Assembly: GCA_030425385.1 (NCBI GenBank)
Contig: JAUIAH010000018.1
Coordinates: 1-64,000 of the forward strand
Reading direction: 5' to 3'
Source: Verrucomicrobiia bacterium
GTDB taxonomy: Bacteria; Verrucomicrobiota; Verrucomicrobiia; Verrucomicrobiales; DEV007
Length of the DNA: 64,000 nucleotides
Both the position numbers and the translations under genes were made by a program. Each line of letters opens with the position of its first letter. Within the stretch, counting starts at the first letter, position 1. Below the pieces are notes generated by a model, which made no database searches, had not been told where the DNA came from, and was given only the letters and a program-made list of their open reading frames with translations. Positions 34,758 through 43,219 of this stretch are shown here, one piece after another.

Positions 34758-36125
34758 ATGTCTCGAAATCGTGAACGCTCCCGTATTCTTGTCGCCGATG
34801 ATGACGACACCGTGCGGCGTCTCCTTTGCCATCACCTGAGTAAAGGTGGCTTCGATCCCGTGCCGGCCGAGGATGGGGCCGAGGCGGTTGCCTTGGCAGA
34901 TGACCAAATCGCCGCGGCGTTGGTCGATCTTGAGATGCCGCACATGGATGGCAAGGCGTGCCTGCAACGCTTGCGCAAGGACTATCCTGAGATGGCCGTG
35001 GTGGTGCTTTCTGCCACGGGCGGGATCGACGATGCCGTCCAAGCGCTCAAACTCGGGGCTGCTGATTATCTGACGAAGCCGTTCGATCCCAGTGAGGTCT
35101 TGGCGGTGCTCAAGCAGGCTGTCAAAGTCACCAATCTTGGAAAGGAGAACAAGATTCTGAAACAGGTGGTGGGCGACTCGCGCCCACGCAGCCCTTTCCT
35201 CGCCAGTTCACCTGAAATGCGTGAACTGTTAGGAAATGCCGAGACGGTGGCGGAACTTCCCTCCACGGTGATGATCACCGGCGAAAGTGGTGTCGGCAAG
35301 AGTCTCCTGGCGCGGCACATCCACTACAGTAGCCCGCGAGCAGACAAGCCGTTTGTGTGTGTCAGTTGTCCTGCATTGCCTAGGGAACTGTTAGAATCCG
35401 AACTGTTCGGTCACGAAAAGGGTTCGTTTACCGGAGCGCATCAGCAGCGATTGGGTAAATTTGAACTGGCTCAGGGAGGCACCCTCTTTCTCGATGAGAT
35501 CGGAGATTTGCCCCTGGATCTGCAACCAAAGTTGCTCAACGTCTTGCAAGACCGCGAGATCTTTCGCATTGGCGGGACGAAGCCAGTGAGTATCGATGTG
35601 AGAGTGATTGCGGCGACTAATGTCAATCTTCGCGAGAGGGTTGAGGCTGGCGAGTTTCGGGAAGATCTCTTCTATCGCCTCAATGTTATTCCGCTAGAGC
35701 TTCCACCCTTGCGGCGGCGGCCAGAAGACATTGAGACCATCGCCCAACATGTCCTTGAGCGCTTGTCCAAAGATCATGGGCTGGCCAAACCCATTCGATT
35801 AACCAAGGAGGCCATGAAGGTGATCCAGCAGGCAGAGTGGCCCGGCAATGTGCGTCAGCTAGAGAATGCCCTCGAGCGAGCAGCCGCTTTCTGTAAAGAA
35901 AGCGTCATTCAGGCGGATGCGCTTCAGCACGATACCCAGCAGAATGGGACCACCTCAGATGGAGAACCCGATCTCTCTGGATACAAATTGCAAGAACTTG
36001 AGAGACTGGCACTCACACAGACGCTTTCCGCCTGTCAGAACAACAAAGCGGAAACCGCGAGGCGACTCGGCATCACCGAGAAATCCGTCTACAATAAGCT
36101 CAAACGCATGGCTTTGGAATCGTAG
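34758..36125 (+). CDS. NtrC-family sigma-54-dependent response regulator
   Basis: A 455-residue activator with three domains. The receiver (about 9-120) has Asp14-Asp16, phospho-acceptor Asp57 in ALVDLEMPHMDG and Lys107 in YLTKPFDP. The AAA+ sigma-54-interaction domain (about 148-385) has Walker A GESGVGKS (175-182), the sigma-54 contact loop as GSFTGA (222-227), where the family norm is GAFTGA, and Walker B GTLFLDEIGD. A Fis-type helix-turn-helix is at about 405-453 (NNKAETARRLGITEKSVYNKL). ATG 34758 is preferred to GTG 34740. It lies 59 bases after the membrane-protein gene, and an imperfect hairpin occupies 34712-34731. It most likely activates the promoter at 31110 through the dyads upstream. 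No cognate kinase is adjacent. Confidence 0.94.
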   Translation: MSRNRERSRILVADDDDTVRRLLCHHLSKGGFDPVPAEDGAEAVALADDQIAAALVDLEMPHMDGKACLQRLRKDYPEMAVVVLSATGGIDDAVQALKLGAADYLTKPFDPSEVLAVLKQAVKVTNLGKENKILKQVVGDSRPRSPFLASSPEMRELLGNAETVAELPSTVMITGESGVGKSLLARHIHYSSPRADKPFVCVSCPALPRELLESELFGHEKGSFTGAHQQRLGKFELAQGGTLFLDEIGDLPLDLQPKLLNVLQDREIFRIGGTKPVSIDVRVIAATNVNLRERVEAGEFREDLFYRLNVIPLELPPLRRRPEDIETIAQHVLERLSKDHGLAKPIRLTKEAMKVIQQAEWPGNVRQLENALERAAAFCKESVIQADALQHDTQQNGTTSDGEPDLSGYKLQELERLALTQTLSACQNNKAETARRLGITEKSVYNKLKRMALES

Positions 36126-36130
36126 CTCAG

Positions 36131-37745
36131 CTACCAGCGCGTCGATTCGGTCGTGTCCAGGTTCCACGGTTTGGTTAGCCACGTGGGTGGTGCATCTGAT
36201 AGAAGTGGGCGCTCGGAAATGGGTAGCAGGTGCGAGCCCAGCCAGACCTCTTGCAGAATCACCCATTCCGCATGCTCAGGCAGATCGATTCTCTCGTTCC
36301 AAGGGTGGAAAGAAGCCGAAGCCAAGAGCATGGTGTGGCCAAAGGCGACTCGCTGCCCATGAACTGTCTCCCATGTCATCAGGATCTCCTGTTTCTGCAG
36401 ATCCCAGAGAGCCATTGTCACTTGAGGTAAGCGAACCTCACCCAGCCCCACGGCTCCGGAACCGTCAGCACTTGGGCGTCCGCTCGAAGGATCCCGCTGT
36501 TTCGAAACTGGCTCGTGCGAAACCGGACGCCGTTGGTTGTTTGCCAGACTCTGGTGGTGAGGGGAAAGCGTGCGAGGCATTCCGTGCGAAGCAGGACGGT
36601 TTCCACCGCGCCGCCAATCTGTTTCGCGTGTCCACGCCCACACATTGATTCGGAATAGGCTAATGGTAGTCGGACCTTGGGACACCACGTTCCGGAGGGG
36701 CCTTCAATGGCTGCCTGCTGTGCGGGGCGAATCGCTTCGGTCTCGTTGAGCAGGCTTCTTGGGGCTTCTTTAAGAGCGGCAGGGCGACAGGTGCTGCGAG
36801 GCAATGGGCCATCGTCAAGCTGCGCTGTCCCGTGGAGGATGTATGGTATCGCGGTGACATCCGCTGGCAGCGGTCGAATGCCCGCGTGATGGGAGAGGAA
36901 ATGCCGACGATGATCAGGCGTGGTGAAGGAGGAGCGATCCTGACGGGAATGCCAACCCAAGTAGACCTGTGGAGGTCGATCTCCGAGGGAAGGAGAGGCA
37001 ATCAAGTTGATTGGCCAGAGATAGGCGGAGAGCACGAACAGGCTGAGAAGCGTTGCCGGAAGCCAGATTCGAGAACGATGAAAGCGATAGAGGGTGACAA
37101 GTACGGCCAGAAGGAGAATGAGCTTGGCTGCGAAGGCGCGACTGAGCGAGGATTCCACTGTCTGGGTGGCAGAGTAGGGGGCTTCTTTCACGAAGGACTC
37201 GGCATAATTCGGCCGGGGAATCTGCCCCCAGGAGAGAAACCAAAGCATGGGTCTAACAAAAGCCCTGTGATGACAATGGCCTGTGTCAGGCGATGCGCAT
37301 AAAGGCAAGCGATGAAGGGGACGGTGAGGAGGAGGGTCAGTTGGAACCATGTTTGAAATGCTAGTGCGAGCCACCAGGCTCGTGGAGCATCCATGGCCGC
37401 CGGAACGACGAACGAGGAGAGGGCAATCGGCGTCACCGTGGTGAGGAGTAGAAAGAGCCACTGACAAAGCGCTAGTCGACCGCGATCATGGGGCTTCGTA
37501 CGCCCGTAGCCCAAGGGATTGGAAGGGGCCTCTTTCCAAGCAGCCAGCAGCCAGACGGCAAGGGTTCCGATCAGGAGGAGACCGGTGAGAAAGGGCGCGC
37601 TCTTCACATAGTGATCCAATGGTGCCGCGGTGGGATCAACCGCTTCCATGAACGTGGCCATGGCCGTCATGGTCACCAAGAGCCAGAGCCCGATCAAGGG
37701 CCAGCGAAGCGCTTTCCAAGATTGCGAGAAATGATAGATCATCAT
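36131..37745 (-). pseudogene. ABC transporter membrane subunit, broken by two one-base deletions
   Basis: The protein can be read through three frames: 37745 to about 37250, then 37250 to about 36450, then on to the stop at 36131. The switch points coincide with GGG at 37249-37251 and CCCC at 36446-36449 (plus strand); adding one base to each gives an uninterrupted 538-residue protein. That length matches the upstream paralogue (540 residues), and so does the build: N-terminal membrane helices (GLWLLVTMTAMATFMEAVD, WLFLLLTTVTPIALSSFVVP, AAKLILLLAVLVTLY), then a large soluble beta-rich part ending in VTMALWDLQKQEILMTWE and AEWVILQEVWLG. Either two sequencing errors or gene decay. The start overlaps the upstream stop (ATGA). 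Confidence 0.7.
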
Positions 37746-39364
37746 GGAGTCACGGGTTTGCGAAGGCTCAAGGTGGTCGGAACGATCTGTTCGCGTTCGA
37801 TCCGCGGGTTCTCATGGGTGAAGATCACCACTTCGGCGCGTTCGAGCACGTCGCTTGGAATGTTGGAGGATAGGTCAAATTCGTACCCCCGGGATCCACC
37901 ACCTCCTGACACATCCACTGTTTCTTTTGCAATCGGATCCCAGACAACGACGGTGATCGCATGTGGACTCTTATCGCGTTTGTGATTGAGATAGTTCATC
38001 CATGGTCGATGGCAGACACGAACCTGGATGGCATCAGTAATGGAGTCTTCGTTTTTCCAGCCGACCTCAGCGATTACGACAAAGGGCCCTGAATGCTCGG
38101 TGGACTCTTCTTCTTCCAACTTTGAGGGTGCATTGTTGGAGGAGATCAAGCTGGAGATGTCCTTGATGATGCAGCCATAGCCATCCTCACGAAACCGTCT
38201 CGCATCGCGGATGGGAATCGTTGCCACTGGTCTGAGGTCCACGACTCGGAAATCGATATGCCCTTCGATGGTGACTTCGTCCCTTCCCCGAGGAATCTCA
38301 CTGGAAAGTTTCATGTGAAGGCTAACATCTGGAGAGATAGGGTGTGTCAACGAGCCCCCTAGATGTTCTTGGACGGCGAATGCGGGCGAGAGCTTTCCTA
38401 GACTGACAGAAATCCAATCGATCTGTAGGATCTGATTGCCAACGGTTGCCTGAATCGTAGGCGATCCACTCAGTCGACACGTCAGCGGACCGGCAAGATC
38501 ACAGACAATCTGTAGCGGCCCCCTTCGAGGTTCGCCAAGTGTCGCGGAAGTAGGCACCAGTCGTGGCTCCGAGGCTATGAGGTGCTCGGACTTTTCAAGA
38601 TGTCCGTAGGGTCGTATTGGACTGGTCCACGTCCAGTTGATCGCAAAGAGGGAAACCAGTCCAAGAGCGACGGACCACCGTCTCTTGCGGAGAAGGTATT
38701 GAATGGCAATGAGTGTGAGAGTCGCGGCGCTGAGGGCGATCAGCTTGCTAGGCATCCCTGCGTGTACTTCCTCAAGCATGTAGGTGCTCCCTAGCAGAAA
38801 GATGGTTTGCATGCATGTGAGGCCCAGGTCGCCCAAGGAGTATAGTTTCATGAACCAAATAGGAATGGCGAAGACGAATAGGCAGACGATTGCTCCAATG
38901 ATCGCGAGTGCTTTCAATCCGCGTTGGCTCAAAGTCGTTGCGAACCACACGATCCAAAGGGCACCGGAAATTTGAATCACGGCACCGATCCACTCCGCAC
39001 TGACTTCGAGAATACTCACCCGAAACCAAAGCGGCTCGATCGTGAATATCAGGCAGGCGGGAATGACGATAGCCACCAAGATGAAGAGCGCTTTTCCTGC
39101 ACCCAAGGCGGCGCGTTTCCACGGTAAGGTACGCCAGAAGGCGAGAGGAGAAGCGATGGAGTCTCGCAGAAGCACGGCAAGGGTCATCCAGGCGGCTAAA
39201 GGTAGTGGAAGACCGTAGGTCCAATCGAGGGTTGCACCCCGGCTTCCATGGTCACAGTGCATCCAAACGGACACACCCAGTGCGACCAGTAAGAGGCCGT
39301 AGAGCAGGAGGGCCCACCGCATGCGTTTGCATTCAGTGAGGAAAGCGTGCCAGATGTGCTTCAT
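37742..39364 (-). CDS. ABC transporter membrane subunit with large C-terminal soluble domain
   Basis: A 540-residue protein. The first 245 residues hold about seven hydrophobic segments (WALLLYGLLLVALGVSVWM, LPLAAWMTLAVLL, AALGAGKALFILVAIVIPACLIF, ALWIVWFATTL, ALAIIGAIVCLFVFAIPIWF), like an ABC-2-type permease. Residues 270-540 are soluble, beta-rich and presumably outside the membrane (QIDWISVSLGKLSPAF, HAITVVVWDPIAKETVD). It overlaps the ATPase gene upstream and the second permease gene downstream by ATGA, so the three are translationally coupled. The paralogous, frameshifted gene downstream has the same layout, which suggests that the two form the membrane pair of one transporter. Substrate unknown. 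Confidence 0.75.
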   Translation of the reverse strand: MKHIWHAFLTECKRMRWALLLYGLLLVALGVSVWMHCDHGSRGATLDWTYGLPLPLAAWMTLAVLLRDSIASPLAFWRTLPWKRAALGAGKALFILVAIVIPACLIFTIEPLWFRVSILEVSAEWIGAVIQISGALWIVWFATTLSQRGLKALAIIGAIVCLFVFAIPIWFMKLYSLGDLGLTCMQTIFLLGSTYMLEEVHAGMPSKLIALSAATLTLIAIQYLLRKRRWSVALGLVSLFAINWTWTSPIRPYGHLEKSEHLIASEPRLVPTSATLGEPRRGPLQIVCDLAGPLTCRLSGSPTIQATVGNQILQIDWISVSLGKLSPAFAVQEHLGGSLTHPISPDVSLHMKLSSEIPRGRDEVTIEGHIDFRVVDLRPVATIPIRDARRFREDGYGCIIKDISSLISSNNAPSKLEEEESTEHSGPFVVIAEVGWKNEDSITDAIQVRVCHRPWMNYLNHKRDKSPHAITVVVWDPIAKETVDVSGGGGSRGYEFDLSSNIPSDVLERAEVVIFTHENPRIEREQIVPTTLSLRKPVTP

Positions 39365-40302
39365 GCGGCCTGGTGTGCTTGAGAGTTGGCTTTGAGGGCT
39401 TTGGCTTCGCTCAGGTAGATCGGGCGCAAGGCCATGGGTGCAGGATCAAAGGTGAAGTCGATCCCGGGGAAGACTTGCTGCAGTTGAGCCTCTAGCGCTG
39501 CCACACCGGTGAAATGAGGTTCGATGAATTGGAATCGCCCGCCATCGACCGCAAATGCTCGCCACGACGGTGGGAGATTGCTAGTGGGCGCGGTGTCAGG
39601 AGGCAGGCTGCCAGTGACCTGACGGAAACGTTCCTGCAAATCCCCGATCGATTCGTTGAGCGATAGGGATCCGTGATCGATCAGGGCGAGGCGATCAGCC
39701 AGACGCTCCACTTCCTCCAGATCATGACTGGCCAGAAGGACACTCCATTCCTCTTGCGCACTCCACTCTAACAACCCACCGATCAATTCCTCCCGCACGA
39801 GAGGATCGAGTCCGCTGAAGGGTTCGTCTAACAAGAGCACGGATGGTCGTGGGGCAAGACTCACGAGGAGGGCCGCTTTCATCCGCATGCCGCGCGAGAA
39901 GGCGCGGAGCTTCTTATCCAAGGGAAGATCAAACTCTTTGCGTAAGCGCTCGCAGAACGCCTCATCCCAGCGGTCGTAGAGGGGGCGGCAGTAGCCGATG
40001 AGGTCTTTCAAGGTCATCCAAAGCGGCATTTCCTGACTTTCGGACACATAAGCCAGCCGTTGCCAATCGCTCGGTTGCAACTTGCGCGCGTCGGTTCCCA
40101 GAATCTTGGCCTGACCACGCGTGGGCTGGATCAATCCCGCCAGGAGCCGGAGAAAGGTGGTCTTGCCAGCACCGTTAGGGCCTAGCAGTGCACAAATGCT
40201 GCCTTGCGGAAGCGTAAAGTCCACGCCGCGCAGCGCTTCTTGACGCCAATAGCGCTTGCCTAACTGACGGGTCTCAATGGCGGGAAGGGTGGTTGCTGAC
40301 AT
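39361..40302 (-). CDS. ABC transporter ATP-binding protein
   Basis: A 313-residue ATPase of the YtrB/CcmA-like single-domain type. Walker A is LLGPNGAGKTTFLRLLAG (about 39-56), the Q-loop lies in AYVSESQEMPLW, Walker B is SVLLLDEPFSGLDP, and the H-loop is in LLASHDLEEVERLA. The ABC signature is degenerate (FSRGMRMKAALL in place of LSGGQ), which is common in this subfamily. A roughly 90-residue C-terminal extension follows. It starts 20 bases after the GntR regulator gene and overlaps the permease gene. Together they resemble the YtrABC-type operons controlled by a YtrA regulator, often induced by cell-wall stress. Confidence 0.92.
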   Translation of the reverse strand: MSATTLPAIETRQLGKRYWRQEALRGVDFTLPQGSICALLGPNGAGKTTFLRLLAGLIQPTRGQAKILGTDARKLQPSDWQRLAYVSESQEMPLWMTLKDLIGYCRPLYDRWDEAFCERLRKEFDLPLDKKLRAFSRGMRMKAALLVSLAPRPSVLLLDEPFSGLDPLVREELIGGLLEWSAQEEWSVLLASHDLEEVERLADRLALIDHGSLSLNESIGDLQERFRQVTGSLPPDTAPTSNLPPSWRAFAVDGGRFQFIEPHFTGVAALEAQLQQVFPGIDFTFDPAPMALRPIYLSEAKALKANSQAHQAA

Positions 40303-40322
40303 GATGTGAGAGATGGTTGATG

Positions 40323-40712
40323 TTAGGGCGCGCCCAGGTCGCGCCAGTGTTGCCTGATGGCATCGAGAAAGGAGGATTCATCGATTCCCAGATGACGGGC
40401 TTCGATTACCAGATGCTTCAGATCGTTCTGCAGCAGACGATCTACTTCGTGCGGTGCTGCGTGTGGTTGGTAGTCTTCCGAAACGATCATGCCCACGCCG
40501 GGAATGGCCACGAGAACGCCATCTTGCTTCAATAGACTCACTATCTTCGCAGCCGTGTTAGGATTGATCCGCAGCGCCTCGGCCAGTTTCCGCAGCGAAG
40601 GGAAAGGTGCCCCGGGCTTGAGTTCACCAGCCAGGAGTGCCCGTTTCACGGCCAGGATCACCTGTTCGTAGACAGGCAATCCCGGGCGAAGATCGACGTG
40701 GAAAGGTAGCAC
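40323..40712 (-). CDS. YtrA-type GntR-family transcriptional regulator
   Basis: A 129-residue repressor of the short YtrA subfamily. I placed the start at GTG 40712 (MLPFHVDLRPGLPVYEQVILAV), which matches the usual length of about 125. A longer in-frame reading to 40820 would overlap the neighbouring hydrolase gene and cross the palindromic operator. The winged helix is at about 12-75 (GELKPGAPFPSLRKLAEALRINPNTAAKIVSLLKQDGVL), and a short helical C-terminus lacks an effector domain. It heads the operon with the ABC ATPase and membrane subunits, and the palindrome directly before its start suggests autorepression. Confidence 0.88.
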   Translation of the reverse strand: MLPFHVDLRPGLPVYEQVILAVKRALLAGELKPGAPFPSLRKLAEALRINPNTAAKIVSLLKQDGVLVAIPGVGMIVSEDYQPHAAPHEVDRLLQNDLKHLVIEARHLGIDESSFLDAIRQHWRDLGAP

Positions 40713-40739
40713 AGGTGCACTAGTGACACTGGTGCACCT
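40713..40739. promoter_or_regulatory. Palindromic operator of the GntR/ABC operon
   Basis: Arms AGGTGCAC (40713-40720) and GTGCACCT (40732-40739) pair perfectly across 11 bases (TAGTGACACTG), which themselves include CACTAGTG and CACTGGTG. The palindrome touches the GTG start of the YtrA-type regulator, so a bound dimer would block its transcription or initiation. A further TAGTGC half-site follows at about 40738-40744. Confidence 0.65.
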
Positions 40740-40774
40740 AGTGCGCAAGGAGAAATGAGGTGAAGGAGGGATCT

Positions 40775-41926
40775 TCAAGGGCGACTCCCAGGAAGCTTGG
40801 AAGTGATCGTCGCGATCCACGGTGCGATGACCTCTTTGAGATGGTGGCGCCGCCGGAACATGGCGAAATGGTCGTCATTGTCCCACCAGTGGATATCGAT
40901 TGGAGCCCCGAGGCGGGCCCATCGATGCGCACTCTGCTCGATGGCATTCGCGGGGATGCGTCGATCCTTGCCGCCATGAAGTATGAGCACGGGGAGATTC
41001 AGGGCAGGAGCCGTGGGAGTCAGGAGGTGGTCCTCGATGACGGGGGAAATGAGCACGAGGCCCTCGAAGGTATCCGGGTGGGCGTGGAGTGCTCGGAGGC
41101 AGCCCCGGCCTCCGTTGGAGATGCCGCCTAACAAGAAGTGTTTGCCTTGCAAAGACGCGTTCTGCTGGCAGTGGGCGATCATTTGTCCCACGCGCTCGCA
41201 GGTAGGATCGTTCTGCCAGTTTCCCATGCCGTAGGTGGGTGCCAAGATCGTCATGCCCAACGCATCGGCGGCTTCTTTCAAAGCCCAGAGGTAGCCTTTG
41301 AAGTTGCCCAGGCTGCCGTGGAGAAAGATGAGAACGCTATCGCCTTCCTTCTCTGGGCGGTATTCGTAGAAATGATAGGATGAACGTTGTGCTAGGAAGA
41401 GATCATCATAGGCCATCCCGAGGGCGCTGCTGGCGCGGGCAAAGTCGGGGTCTTTGCGAAGCTCGCGGTAGGTTTCCGACACAATGGTTCGAGCGGAGCG
41501 AGCCTGAGCAGGATGCATGAAGGGATCGATGATGCCGAAGAGATAGGTGCCGAGCGCGAGCTGATCGATCTCTGGGACGAGTCGGGCGAGGGATCTGCGG
41601 TGGTAGTGGGAGTCGTCGCCGTAATGTTCGCGGAAAGCGCCTTGGTCATCTGGTGTAGCAGGCGTGAGAAGATAGGCTTTTGTGAGGGCAGCCCCGGTTC
41701 CTAGCAGAAAGATGCCGAAAGTGAGGAGAGCCCAGCGTTTGGTGTGAGCGAAGAGATATCCCCAGAGGGGGATCGTGCTCATGACGAGGAGGGTGAGACC
41801 GAATCCGACCCACCGTCCGGCGGCTGTCTCGCCGTTGGTCCAGAGGAGCACCGGCAGGATTCCTAACAAGAGGAGGACGATGAGGTGGCCTCCCATGAGG
41901 ATCGTGCAGGCGAGGCGATGGTTCAC
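40775..41926 (-). CDS. Membrane-anchored alpha/beta hydrolase
   Basis: A 383-residue protein with three N-terminal membrane helices (about 8-30, 40-60 and 66-87), then an alpha/beta hydrolase domain from about residue 180. The oxyanion region is VLIFLHGSLGNFKGY. The nucleophile elbow is GGISNGG with Ser270, the acid is Asp321 in LILHGGKDRRIP, and the base is His353 in WWDNDDHFAMF, so the catalytic triad is complete. It is likely an esterase or peptidase facing the periplasm or cytoplasm next to the membrane. Its ATG overlaps the HNH gene stop (ATGA), while the divergent GntR gene ends far upstream. Substrate unknown. Confidence 0.85.
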   Translation of the reverse strand: MNHRLACTILMGGHLIVLLLLGILPVLLWTNGETAAGRWVGFGLTLLVMSTIPLWGYLFAHTKRWALLTFGIFLLGTGAALTKAYLLTPATPDDQGAFREHYGDDSHYHRRSLARLVPEIDQLALGTYLFGIIDPFMHPAQARSARTIVSETYRELRKDPDFARASSALGMAYDDLFLAQRSSYHFYEYRPEKEGDSVLIFLHGSLGNFKGYLWALKEAADALGMTILAPTYGMGNWQNDPTCERVGQMIAHCQQNASLQGKHFLLGGISNGGRGCLRALHAHPDTFEGLVLISPVIEDHLLTPTAPALNLPVLILHGGKDRRIPANAIEQSAHRWARLGAPIDIHWWDNDDHFAMFRRRHHLKEVIAPWIATITSKLPGSRP

Positions 41927-42210
41927 CCGTTCCCCCGTTTGCGGTTGCTAGAGCGGTAGGTGATGGGGCGTTTCTGCACCCAGCGGACGAACTTGGCGAT
42001 CTCTTCGTGGGCTAACAGAGCCTCGATGGAGGCGTAGTGTCGAGCGAGTTCGGTCTCCGAGAAGACGCTGTGGATCTTGCCGTGACAGATGGTGTGGAGG
42101 ATGGCAATAGGGCCGCGTTTCCCGCCGCGCAGTTTGGGAGTGAGGTGATGACGGCTCTCCAGATGCTTGGGAATTTCCCGCTGGCAGAGAGGACACACTT
42201 TCAAACGCAC
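41923..42210 (-). CDS. Small HNH-like zinc-finger nuclease protein
   Basis: A protein of about 95 residues with an HNH-type pattern: a first zinc pair in KVCPLCQREIP, ESRHHLTPKLRGG, then ILHTICHGKIHSVF, followed by the helix ELARHYASIEALLAHEEIAKFVRWVQKRP. This matches a widespread family of small HNH-domain proteins of unknown role. The start is uncertain: GTG 42210 (used here), GTG 42198 and TTG 42246 are all possible. It overlaps the alpha/beta hydrolase gene by four bases. With no partner specificity domain, it is not obviously part of a restriction or phage system. Confidence 0.75.
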   Translation of the reverse strand: MRLKVCPLCQREIPKHLESRHHLTPKLRGGKRGPIAILHTICHGKIHSVFSETELARHYASIEALLAHEEIAKFVRWVQKRPITYRSSNRKRGNG

Positions 42211-42305
42211 TACTAGTAAGGGTAGCGCGCCCCTCTGGTCTAGCAACCGCGGCTTGCGGGATCACTTCTTGACCGGGTCGTGGGCTGTGTAGATTATCCA
42301 TTTCT

Positions 42306-43214
42306 ATGAACGCACCCACTTCTCGACGTCGCTTCTTGGGACAATCAGCGAGCACCGCTGCCATCGCCGCTACTGCTGCCAGTCTTCACCACCGCTTGGA
42401 TGCTGCCGAAGCTCAAGGAGGGCTCAAAGGCCGGGTGAATCATTCGGTGTGTAAGTGGTGCTACCCCAAGATCGAGTTGGAAGACTTCTGCTTGGCAAGC
42501 AAAGAGATCGGCCTGACATCGATCGATCTTCTGCAGCCGAGCGATATGGAAGTGTTGAAGAAACATGGTCTCACCTGTGCGATGGTGAGCAACCCCACCA
42601 TTGAAGGCCCGAATGGCAGGGAGTTAGGCGGCATTACGCGAGCGTGGAATCGCGTGGAGCATCACGACAAGTTGGTCGAGGCCTACGAAGCGCAGATCCA
42701 GGCAGTGGCCGATGCCGGATTGAAGAATCTCATTTGCTTCTCGGGCAATCGCGATGGCTTGGATGATGAGGTGGGCATCGAGAATTGTGCCAAAGGTCTG
42801 AAGCGAATCATGAAGCTGGCGGAAGACAAAGGCGTGCTCATCTCCATGGAGCTGCTCAACAGCAAGGTGAATCATCCCGACTATCAATGTGACACGAGTG
42901 CTTGGGGGGTGGCGCTTTGCAATGCGGTGGGGTCGGAGAATTTCAAACTCCTCTATGACATTTATCACATGCAGATCATGGAGGGCGATATCATTGCCAC
43001 CATCCGCAAGTATCATCCTTATTTCTCACACTATCACACAGGTGGCGTCCCGGGTCGGAATGAGATCGATGAGACTCAGGAATTGAATTACCCGGCCATC
43101 ATGCAGGCCGTGGTGGCGACTGGATTCAAGGGCTTTGTCGCGCAGGAGTTCATTCCCAAGCGGGAAGACAAGCTTGCCTCCCTCACACAAGGCGTGACGA
43201 TCTGCGATGTGTGA
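42306..43214 (+). CDS. Tat-exported TIM-barrel protein, hydroxypyruvate isomerase-like
   Basis: A 302-residue protein starting with a twin-arginine signal (SRRRFLGQSASTAAIAATAA), so exported folded. The rest is a xylose-isomerase-like TIM barrel of the hydroxypyruvate isomerase type: NHSVCKWCYPKIELEDF, LISMELLNSKVNHPDYQC, NFKLLYDIYHMQIMEGD, SHYHTGGVPGRNEIDETQELNYP and GFVAQEFIPKRED. Metal ligands expected in the barrel are the Glu of MELLN, Asp of YDIYH, His of HYHTG and Glu of AQEF. It probably acts on a sugar or keto-acid in the periplasm. Divergent from the HNH gene; convergent with the esterase gene, ending six bases away. Confidence 0.88.
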   Translation: MNAPTSRRRFLGQSASTAAIAATAASLHHRLDAAEAQGGLKGRVNHSVCKWCYPKIELEDFCLASKEIGLTSIDLLQPSDMEVLKKHGLTCAMVSNPTIEGPNGRELGGITRAWNRVEHHDKLVEAYEAQIQAVADAGLKNLICFSGNRDGLDDEVGIENCAKGLKRIMKLAEDKGVLISMELLNSKVNHPDYQCDTSAWGVALCNAVGSENFKLLYDIYHMQIMEGDIIATIRKYHPYFSHYHTGGVPGRNEIDETQELNYPAIMQAVVATGFKGFVAQEFIPKREDKLASLTQGVTICDV

Positions 43215-43219
43215 TCAGA

